A stretch of 38,397 nt of DNA from JAGORY01 sp964517585 (GTDB lineage: Bacteria; Patescibacteriota; Gracilibacteria; Peribacterales; Peribacteraceae). The notes beneath the pieces were generated by a model. It made no database searches. It worked only from the letters and a program-made list of their open reading frames with translations, and was not told the DNA's origin. Within the stretch, counting starts at the first letter, position 1. Every line of letters begins with the position of its first letter. The position numbers and the translations under genes are program-made. The stretch lies in contig CAZFCB010000007.1 of NCBI GenBank assembly GCA_964517585.1, forward strand, positions 1 through 38,397, read 5' to 3'. This document shows, piece by piece, positions 31,189 to 37,729 of this stretch.

Positions 31189-32112
31189 CTAGAGATGCGG
31201 ATATTTCCGACGATGGACAACAACGTATACGACCGTTGCTAGGAGCGCAAGAATTGACAAAACCTGACTGAACCGTAGCTGATATTGTGGAAGATCAAGC
31301 CATGATCTGCTGAGCACGTATACAATCGTAAGAACGGCAACTATGCCGCCATAGATTGTATTGGCACGTTGAGAGAGTTTATGTTCTATGAGTGCAAGGA
31401 CACCGAGACTTCCAAAAAGACAGCCAAGAAAAATGAAGTCTGTCAGCGTTGCGAAAACAGGAATACTGAAATCGCCACGGAGAAATTCTAAAAAGAACAC
31501 TGCAATGGTCGCAAGAAAAATGCCAATGAGAGTTTCTGCTCCAGCGCGTTTGGAGTATCGACGAATGAGAAGCAAGAGAAACGTGAGTGAGAAATAGAAC
31601 AACGTATAGTAGAGCTGTACAGGATGAATAGGAACGGTGTAACGAACGTTAAACGTATCCATCACGACTCCCCACGGAACGTTTGTCGGCTTGCCGTACG
31701 CCTGCGCTGAGAGAAACATCCCAAACCAGTCAAAAGCGAGTCCAAAAGTCGTCGCTGGCAAAATAACGTCCAGCCATTGCAAAAACGTAACGCGTTGATT
31801 CCGTGACGACCAAAATAAAACAAGTGTGACGCCAATCGCTCCACCGAGGAAACTAAAGCCACCATCCCAGAAAAGAGGGATTCTCAAAGGATGCTTCATG
31901 TACGTCTGGTATTGGCCAATGACGGCAAGTATGCGACCTCCGAGAATGAAGGCGAGCAAATGCCACTTCGCATCGTCTTTCAGGCTCTGAAGGCTTAAGT
32001 TAGCGGATGCCGCAAGGCGGAAAAGAAATTCCGCAGCAAGCCACGTGCCCATCAGTAAGAAAGCCAGGCGGAGCCAAACAGTGACAGGGCCAAATTGAAA
32101 TGCTTCGAACAT
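31189..32112 (-). CDS. Prolipoprotein diacylglyceryl transferase-like protein lacking key catalytic residues
   Basis: The protein has 307 residues and seven or more membrane helices. It clearly follows the Lgt layout: GGRILAVIGQY, WDGGFSFLGGAIG, the YGKPTNVPWG region and IHPVQLYY. In E. coli Lgt these segments carry H103, R143, N146 and R239. Here, by eye alignment, those positions are L89, W129, M132 and V205. E209 and R212 near the C-terminal FLEFLRGD are kept. The enzyme therefore probably does not transfer diacylglycerol by the known mechanism, and a lipid-binding or altered-substrate role is possible. The start is supported by extended -10 TGGTATCAT ending 8 nt upstream. No lspA is nearby. 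Confidence 0.75.
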   Translation of the reverse strand: MFEAFQFGPVTVWLRLAFLLMGTWLAAEFLFRLAASANLSLQSLKDDAKWHLLAFILGGRILAVIGQYQTYMKHPLRIPLFWDGGFSFLGGAIGVTLVLFWSSRNQRVTFLQWLDVILPATTFGLAFDWFGMFLSAQAYGKPTNVPWGVVMDTFNVRYTVPIHPVQLYYTLFYFSLTFLLLLIRRYSKRAGAETLIGIFLATIAVFFLEFLRGDFSIPVFATLTDFIFLGCLFGSLGVLALIEHKLSQRANTIYGGIVAVLTIVYVLSRSWLDLPQYQLRFSQVLSILALLATVVYVVVHRRKYPHL

Positions 32113-32120
32113 CGAAAAAG

Positions 32121-32129
32121 ATGATACCA
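32121..32129 (-). promoter_or_regulatory. Extended -10 promoter of the Lgt-like gene
   Basis: On the minus strand TGGTATCAT (TGn plus TATCAT) ends 8 nt before the ATG at 32112. No convincing -35 is found. Confidence 0.6.
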
Positions 32130-32267
32130 GACAAAGTCTGCTGAGCGATATCGCACTATCGACATACGCATGACGATGAACACCGCGGCTTGGAAAGTCG
32201 CTCTGTAGTTGCTATATTTTTGAAGAACAAAGCCTCTAGACAGATCACCGCTGTAGTTTTCGAACAG

Positions 32268-32286
32268 CGCGGCCTTCTAGGCCGCG
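32268..32286 (-). terminator. Hairpin just downstream of thrS
   Basis: CGCGGCC (32268-32274) and GGCCGCG (32280-32286) form a perfect 7-bp GC stem over a 5-nt loop, directly after the thrS stop codon (minus strand). No T-run follows closely, so it may be a weak or factor-assisted terminator. Confidence 0.5.
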
Positions 32287-32287
32287 A

Positions 32288-34624
32288 TCATGCACCTATC
32301 GAAAGCTCGAGCATACGCGACTGAACATCATCTGCAGTCTTTTTGAGAAATTCTTGATGCGTCACTGTCACCTGCTTCTTCGTCTTCACATTTCGCACGG
32401 TCACAGACTTCGCGTCGATCTCTTTATCTCCCATGACAAGCAGATACGGAATCTTCTGCATCTCGCCATCACGAATACGTTTACCAAGAGATTCCTCATG
32501 CCCGAAGAATTGTGTACGCATTCCTTTGGAATGTAGTTCTATTTGGAGCTTTCTTGCGCTTTCTTCGTGTGTGCCTGCAACTGGAATCAGGCCAATCTGC
32601 GTTGGTGCCATCCAGAGCGGAAAGAGTCCGGCAGTGTGCTCAATGTAGATGCTGAGAAAACGCTCAAGAGATCCCATGATGGCAGCGTGGATCATGACGA
32701 TACGCTCGTCTTTTCCCTCTTCATTGATGCAAGAAAGGTCAAAACGCTCAGGCATGTTGATATCGAGCTGAATGGTAGCAACCTGCCACTCACGACCAAT
32801 ACTGTCTTTCGTGATGAAGTCGACTTTCGGTCCGTAGAACGCGGCTTCACCTGGTGACTCGAAGAAATCTGCCTTCCTCTCCGTTGCGATTTCTCGAAGC
32901 GCTGATTCTGCCCGTTTCCACATGTCAGGTGTTCCTAAGTATTTCTCAGAAGCTTTTGGATCATGAAGCGACAAACGTACTTTGAGTTTTCCAAAACCGA
33001 CGGCAGTATAGAACGTATCGACGATTTCCCAGATATTGAGGATTTCCTGCTTCACATGAATCTGACGACAGAAAACGTGTGCGTCGTCCTGCGTGAACCC
33101 TCGGACGCGTGAAAGCCCATGAAGCTCTCCGGTTTGCTCGTCTCGGTAACACGTTGTCGTTTCAGCGTAGCGCTGAGGAAGATCCCGATAGCTTCGCTTC
33201 TGACACGCATAAATCTGCGTATGGTGCGGACAGTTCATCGGCTTCATCGCAAATTCATGACCTTCACGCGTCGTAATTTTAAAGAGTTCGTTCTGAAACT
33301 TCTGCCAGTGTCCGCTCGTTTCATACAACTCTTTCTTCGTGACGTGTGGAATAGTGACTTTCATATATCCTTTGGCTTCACGCAACGACCACACAAAATT
33401 ATCGAGCTGATTTCTAAGAATCGTTCCACGAGGCGTCCAGAGTGGTAACCCAGGTCCTACGAGTTCACTAAACGTAAAGAGGTCTAACTCTTTTCCAAGC
33501 TTCCGATGATCACGTTTCCTCGCTTCTTCAAGCATGAAGAGATGTGCATCCAATTCCTTCTTACTTGGAAAAGCAGCGAGATACACACGCATGAGCTGTT
33601 CTCTGTTCTCGTCACCTCTCCAGTACGCACCGGCGAGACTCATGATCTTGAAGCAATCAGATGGAATCTCGTTAAAGTTTTCTACGTGGCCACCACGACA
33701 GAGATCCACGAATGTCTCCTCCCCTTTCGGCCCGATATTCACGTAGTGCGTCACAGTATCCACTTTCTCAAATTTTTCGAGATCTTCAATAAGTTCAACC
33801 TTGAATTTCTGGTGCTTCTCGCGCCAGAATTTCTTGGCGTCAGTCACAGAAAGTTCATCACGCCGAAATGTTTGTCCTTGATGAATAATCCTACGCATTT
33901 CGTTCTCAATTGCTTCAAAATCAGCGTCCGAAATTGGCTGAGAAAAAAGAAAGTCATAGTAACAACCAGTCTCGATAGGCGGACCGATCGTGATGAGCGT
34001 ACCCGGCCACAGCCTTGTCACAGCCTGCGCCAACACGTGTGCGAGTGAATGGCGAAGTTTATAGAGATCATCAACGACAATCTCTGCTTTCTTCTCTGTC
34101 GGTACCGGTCCTGGTAATGTTCCTGATGCAAGCACAATGGACTCAAGTCGCGGCTGCGCAATTTTTTGGTAGTCACTCGTCTTGAGTGCCATAGATCTAT
34201 CGAGTCGAGCGGCATTGAAAAAGATCTCTTCGTTTTTGAGAAGTATGGGATCAACAATCAACGTAAGATCCGCATGGAAGGAAAATGGCAGAACCGTACC
34301 GACAACGCTACCTGCAAGATCCTGCGCTATCTGCGACGTAACAAATGATGCGTATGTTCCATCGAACAATCTTTTCAGAGCCTCCATGTCTACTTTGGCA
34401 TCGCCAGGTATGACCGCAAGCACATATGTTTTTTCTTTCTTTTTATTCTTCACCATGATGACCATACACTTCGCTGCCTGCGACAATGTGTTTCCTCTCA
34501 TGGGACTTACGATATCCGTTCTGCCTTCTGGCGGATGATCGATGAGACGGTACGATGCACCATGCTGATCAAGGAGCGTGATGAGCTTTGTATACAGATC
34601 GTCGGAAGGCGTTTCTTCAGGCAT
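32288..34624 (-). CDS. thrS: Threonyl-tRNA synthetase with N-terminal YbaK-like domain
   Basis: The protein has 778 residues (E. coli ThrRS has 642). The catalytic core is intact: zinc ligands C465 (MNCPHH), H516 (DDAHVF) and H646, the motif 2 loop GELHGLSRVRGFTQDDAH, motif 3 with R655 in GSLERF, and a C-terminal anticodon-binding domain. The N2 editing domain is present, with HxxxH at 192-196 and CxxxH at 309-313. The usual N-terminal TGS domain is missing. Residues about 10-155 instead match the YbaK/INS deacylase fold: K52 in SQAAKCMVIMV, PGDAKVD, VVGTVLPF and ALKTSDY. The enzyme may thus carry two editing activities. The start is supported by TGATATTCT ending 6 nt upstream. Confidence 0.93.
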   Translation of the reverse strand: MPEETPSDDLYTKLITLLDQHGASYRLIDHPPEGRTDIVSPMRGNTLSQAAKCMVIMVKNKKKEKTYVLAVIPGDAKVDMEALKRLFDGTYASFVTSQIAQDLAGSVVGTVLPFSFHADLTLIVDPILLKNEEIFFNAARLDRSMALKTSDYQKIAQPRLESIVLASGTLPGPVPTEKKAEIVVDDLYKLRHSLAHVLAQAVTRLWPGTLITIGPPIETGCYYDFLFSQPISDADFEAIENEMRRIIHQGQTFRRDELSVTDAKKFWREKHQKFKVELIEDLEKFEKVDTVTHYVNIGPKGEETFVDLCRGGHVENFNEIPSDCFKIMSLAGAYWRGDENREQLMRVYLAAFPSKKELDAHLFMLEEARKRDHRKLGKELDLFTFSELVGPGLPLWTPRGTILRNQLDNFVWSLREAKGYMKVTIPHVTKKELYETSGHWQKFQNELFKITTREGHEFAMKPMNCPHHTQIYACQKRSYRDLPQRYAETTTCYRDEQTGELHGLSRVRGFTQDDAHVFCRQIHVKQEILNIWEIVDTFYTAVGFGKLKVRLSLHDPKASEKYLGTPDMWKRAESALREIATERKADFFESPGEAAFYGPKVDFITKDSIGREWQVATIQLDINMPERFDLSCINEEGKDERIVMIHAAIMGSLERFLSIYIEHTAGLFPLWMAPTQIGLIPVAGTHEESARKLQIELHSKGMRTQFFGHEESLGKRIRDGEMQKIPYLLVMGDKEIDAKSVTVRNVKTKKQVTVTHQEFLKKTADDVQSRMLELSIGA

Positions 34625-34630
34625 GCGGAG

Positions 34631-34639
34631 AGAATATCA
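34631..34639 (-). promoter_or_regulatory. Extended -10 promoter of thrS
   Basis: On the minus strand TGATATTCT (TGn plus TATTCT) ends 6 nt before the thrS ATG. There is no leader long enough for a T-box or operator. Confidence 0.5.
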
Positions 34640-34684
34640 AAAGAAGCTCTCGGGTGCGAATAAAAGGATACGGTGCGTTCGCAC

Positions 34685-36118
34685 TTAGGCAGCCAATCCC
34701 ACCTCCCTCTCAATCGTTCTGATCTCCCGAAGCATCTGAGAATCTTCCTGAATCTTCTTTTCAATCTTATCCACCGCATGCATGACAGTCGTGTGATCAC
34801 GGTTGGAAAATGACTCACCGAGACGTACAAAGCTCATACGCAGATGCTTCTTTCCGATGTACATCGCGATCTGGCGCGGAACGAGGATTTCTCTGACTCT
34901 CGACCCCCCAAGCATATCTCCGACGGATACCGAGTAGTAACGACTAACGCCTTCCAGCAAATCCTGAAATGATACGGCCTGTTTTGGTGCAGGCTGAAAA
35001 CCGATGTCTTGATCTTTCTGAGGGTGCAGAGGCTCACACAATTTCCGCATAATGTCGGTAATACTCTTGACGGTCGGAACACAGTGTTCAAGCTCATATT
35101 GCGCAACGGCTTGCATCAGGATTCCCTCTAACTGACGCACGCTTTTTGTAGCGTGTTCTGCTATGTAATGAAGCACTTTATCATCAAGGAGAAGACCGAA
35201 TTCTTTCGTCTTCTCGGAAAGAATGGCATGACGTGTCTCGTAATCTGGCACCCCGACGTCTGCGATCATGCCACGCTCGAATCGCGAGACGAGTCGATCT
35301 TGTAAAATCGACAGTTCGTGTGGTGGGCGGTCCGAACTAATAATAACCTGTTTTCTCTCTTCTGTAAGCGCATTGAATGTGTGGAAGAGCTCTTCTTGCG
35401 TACGGTCTTTATTTGCAAGAAATTGCACATCATCAATGATCAGCACATCAACCTCGCGATATTTTCTTCGGAACTGCTCCATTTTCTGATGTTGAATAGC
35501 CTCGATAACCTGATTCGTGAAATCCTCTGTCGTTGTGTACAAAATCGTCGCATTCGGGAGTGTCCTCAAAATGGCATTTCCAGTTGCCTGGAGCAAATGT
35601 GTCTTTCCAAGGCCTACTCCTCCGTAAATAAAGAGCGGGTTATATTTACCCCCAGGTTGGGCTGCTACGGCGCAGCATGCAGCATGTGCAAGCCTGTTAT
35701 CCGGTCCTACCACGAAATTCTCCAAAGAATAACGAGGATTTAAAATCTTACTAACAAGCCCCTCTGCGATCTTGATCTCTGCTCTGCCAGGAAGCTTGCG
35801 GCCTTTCTTTTTTTCTGGAAAATGCTCAAGAAGTCGCAGCGTTCGTGCGGCGTCATCCCTGAGGCCGATGTCTACTTGATACACGACCTGGTCAACGGTG
35901 GGATCAAGCTGTTTGAGCGCTTCTATGGTCATCGCACGGTAATGCTCAAGATGCCAGTTTAAAAACATCGGGAGTGGTAATCCGATAATCACGTTGTCAT
36001 TCTCGCGGCCAAGAATCGTCGTATCTTTAAACCATGTAATGAACTGACCGCGTGGCAACTTGTCTTCAAGGATGGACAAGATTTTCAGCCAGAGATCGAG
36101 GTCAACAGAGGAGGTCAT
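34685..36118 (-). CDS. dnaA: Chromosomal replication initiator DnaA
   Basis: The protein has 477 residues. Domain I (LWLKILSILEDKLPRGQFITWF) is followed by the AAA+ core with YNPLFIYGGVGLGKTHLL (Walker A), VDVLIIDDVQFL (Walker B) and the arginine-finger region RLVSRFERG. The C-terminal helix-turn-helix carries the DnaA signature FSNRDHTTVMHAVDKI. DnaA binds origin boxes and melts the origin. I chose the ATG at 36118, because the 28 codons upstream in the open frame come from the tandem heptamer repeat and do not look like DnaA. TAATCT ends 10 nt before this ATG. There is no dnaN, recF or gyrB beside it; its neighbours are thrS and rseP. Confidence 0.95.
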   Translation of the reverse strand: MTSSVDLDLWLKILSILEDKLPRGQFITWFKDTTILGRENDNVIIGLPLPMFLNWHLEHYRAMTIEALKQLDPTVDQVVYQVDIGLRDDAARTLRLLEHFPEKKKGRKLPGRAEIKIAEGLVSKILNPRYSLENFVVGPDNRLAHAACCAVAAQPGGKYNPLFIYGGVGLGKTHLLQATGNAILRTLPNATILYTTTEDFTNQVIEAIQHQKMEQFRRKYREVDVLIIDDVQFLANKDRTQEELFHTFNALTEERKQVIISSDRPPHELSILQDRLVSRFERGMIADVGVPDYETRHAILSEKTKEFGLLLDDKVLHYIAEHATKSVRQLEGILMQAVAQYELEHCVPTVKSITDIMRKLCEPLHPQKDQDIGFQPAPKQAVSFQDLLEGVSRYYSVSVGDMLGGSRVREILVPRQIAMYIGKKHLRMSFVRLGESFSNRDHTTVMHAVDKIEKKIQEDSQMLREIRTIEREVGLAA

Positions 36119-36128
36119 GAGGAGGAGC

Positions 36129-36134
36129 AGATTA
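36129..36134 (-). promoter_or_regulatory. -10 element of dnaA
   Basis: On the minus strand TAATCT ends 10 nt before the ATG at 36118. The heptamer repeat lies directly upstream where a -35 would be, and no TTGACA-like box is seen there. Confidence 0.4.
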
Positions 36135-36136
36135 GC

Positions 36137-36178
36137 GGGTAGCGAGTAGTGGGTAGTGGGTAGTGGGTAGCGAGTAGC
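36137..36178. repeat. Six tandem GGGTAGT/GAGTAGC heptamers upstream of dnaA
   Basis: Forty-two bases consist of six 7-bp units: GGGTAGC, GAGTAGT, GGGTAGT, GGGTAGT, GGGTAGC and GAGTAGC. Four GGG runs (36137, 36151, 36158, 36165) with loops of 11, 4 and 4 nt could form a G-quadruplex. Complementary sequence (CTACTCGCTA and CGCTACCCGCTAC) recurs at about 36207-36231, so a long hairpin is also possible. Confidence 0.85.
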
Positions 36179-36229
36179 AAAGAGAGTGTAGTAAGTAGTC
36201 ATCTATCCGCTACCCGCTACCTCTACTCG

Positions 36230-37342
36230 CTAAAAAAGATGTATAACGTCATTAAACGTAATAATAATAATCAACCCAATCAGCAGGAAGAAACCTATCG
36301 CATTCGTCATGAGTTCAAATCGCTGATTCAGCGGACGACGAATAACCATTTCAACAAGAACGAAGAGTAATCGTCCTCCATCGAGTGCCGGCAACGGCAA
36401 TATGTTCAAAATGGCAAGACTGAGGCTCAAGAGAGCAACGAGCCGCAGGTACGTCATGAAACCTTCTTGCACCGAGCTGTAGGTGAGAACCGCAATACCG
36501 ACGATGCCAGTAATACTTTCTGGAACATGCCCAGTCGTCGCGAGAGACTTGATGAGCGTGAAAATTCCTTTCACAGTCTGTTCCGTCATAAACACGGTCT
36601 CTTTGCCTGCCAGTTGTACTGCTTTAGCAACCGAACGCTTCGGCGCTGAAAGCTTGGCAGCAAACGGTGAGATCGCAACGCCAGACTTTCCGTCGACAAG
36701 AGTGACATCGACTGAACGAATTTTCTTCTCTGTTCCCTCCATCAGTTCATAGGTGACCTTCTTCTTTCCAACCTGAAAAGCAATGACATCTTCTGGCTTC
36801 TCTACATTCACACCATTGATACGTTGGATGGCACTGTCTTTTACGATGCCTGCTTTTGCAGCCGGGCTACCTGGCATGACTTCTGTGATGTACACGCCAA
36901 GCTCGAGTGAGATCTCGCCTTTCGACGCTGCTGTCTGCAACTCATCAATGGAAGAATAAAAATTCGGCACCCATCGTCCGACGGAAAAACCGATGGTGAG
37001 AAGTACGAATGCGAGAGTGAAGTTCATCAAGACGCCTCCAGAGAGGATGAGAAGACGTGCCGGAATAGACGCAGAGGCAAAGCTGCCTTGATCGAACCGC
37101 TTTTCCAGATTGATTTCATTTTCACCCTTCAGACGAACATAGCCACCAAATGGTACCCAGTTGAGACTGAAGATCGTTCCGCCTTTCTTAAAGAGCGTAA
37201 GCGCACGCGGAGGAAGACCGAATCCGAATTCCTCAACATCAACTTTGAAGAGTTTCGCCAATGTGAAATGTCCCAACTCATGAATAATGATGAGGAGAGT
37301 CAGTAGAAGGATGAACGCGAGTGCGGAGATCAGAACGGTCAT
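36230..37342 (-). CDS. rseP: RseP-like site-2 zinc metalloprotease
   Basis: The protein has 370 residues from the ATG at 37342. The first helix carries the zinc site HELGH (residues 21-25). NWVPFGGYVRLKGE follows, then a PDZ domain (about 130-210, with GSPAAKAGIVKDSAI) and the second catalytic motif NILPLPALDGGRLL near the C-terminus. Such proteases cut transmembrane segments, for example anti-sigma factors or signal-peptide remnants, inside the membrane. An in-frame ATG at 37429 has a strong AGGAGG 4-5 nt upstream and a TTGACA at 37467-37472, so a form with 29 extra N-terminal residues is possible. Family alignment favours 37342, while the translation signals favour 37429. dnaA follows on the same strand. 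Confidence 0.88.
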   Translation of the reverse strand: MTVLISALAFILLLTLLIIIHELGHFTLAKLFKVDVEEFGFGLPPRALTLFKKGGTIFSLNWVPFGGYVRLKGENEINLEKRFDQGSFASASIPARLLILSGGVLMNFTLAFVLLTIGFSVGRWVPNFYSSIDELQTAASKGEISLELGVYITEVMPGSPAAKAGIVKDSAIQRINGVNVEKPEDVIAFQVGKKKVTYELMEGTEKKIRSVDVTLVDGKSGVAISPFAAKLSAPKRSVAKAVQLAGKETVFMTEQTVKGIFTLIKSLATTGHVPESITGIVGIAVLTYSSVQEGFMTYLRLVALLSLSLAILNILPLPALDGGRLLFVLVEMVIRRPLNQRFELMTNAIGFFLLIGLIIIITFNDVIHLF

Positions 37343-37393
37343 ACAGCGGGGGAAAAGCTCTGGTGTTGAGCAAGGGTTCGAAACTACCAGAGA

Positions 37394-37419
37394 TGTGGAA
37401 AGTAAAAAAGTTTTCCACA
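37394..37419. promoter_or_regulatory. Inverted pair of DnaA-box-like sequences (tentative)
   Basis: TTTTCCACA at 37411-37419 fits the relaxed DnaA-box pattern TTWTNCACA. An opposed TGTGGAAAG starts at 37394 (CTTTCCACA on the other strand, one mismatch). Together they form a small hairpin around AAAAAA. They lie within the possible N-terminal extension of rseP. No further clustered boxes were found, so an origin role is weakly supported. Confidence 0.3.
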
Positions 37420-37558
37420 CCCAGTTCATCTTGCCTCCTCATGTAAAGAAGTTGGCAATACTGAAGTGTCAAAGGTGTTTGATAAAAAGCCCTCTTTGTT
37501 TGGAGGAGTCGAATGGTGGAGCCTGAGCGACAAAATTATAACCGATTTCCGCGAACAT

Positions 37559-37598
37559 TGGTGCGGCGGCTGAAAATTGGGGGGCAGCCGCCGCACCA
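37559..37598. terminator. Strong GC-rich hairpin
   Basis: TGGTGCGGCGGCTG (37559-37572) pairs perfectly with CAGCCGCCGCACCA (37585-37598), a 14-bp stem with a 12-nt loop that contains six G. It lies between two divergent genes, so a terminator role is not expected from context. It may be a structural RNA element or a mobile palindrome. The type given is only the nearest label. Confidence 0.5.
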
Positions 37599-37713
37599 CG
37601 ACCGTTTCCGTGATGATTTGTAACTGCTCTTTTGCTGCTACCTCAGAGTATACGGGGGAAACTATTCCTGTGTCTTCCCTCGCTTTTTCGAATTGCTCCG
37701 ATCTCCGTATTCA

Positions 37714-37722
37714 TGGTACCAT
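37714..37722 (+). promoter_or_regulatory. Extended -10 promoter of the FISUMP gene
   Basis: TGGTACCAT (TGn plus TACCAT) ends 7 nt before the ATG at 37730. A TTGCTC at 37693-37698 lies 18 nt upstream. Confidence 0.55.
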
Positions 37723-37729
37723 CCGCACT

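Larger units (their letters stand above)
37430..37729. other. Divergent intergenic region between rseP and the FISUMP gene
   Basis: Three hundred bases without a gene. They hold the AGGAGG and TTGACA signals reading toward rseP, the strong hairpin at 37559-37598, and the extended -10 reading toward the FISUMP gene. I see no RNA gene or riboswitch that I can name here. Confidence 0.5.

Noticed and set aside
36119..36202. 28-codon extension of dnaA
   Set aside because: The codons come from the heptamer repeat, and DnaA domain I begins at the ATG at 36118.
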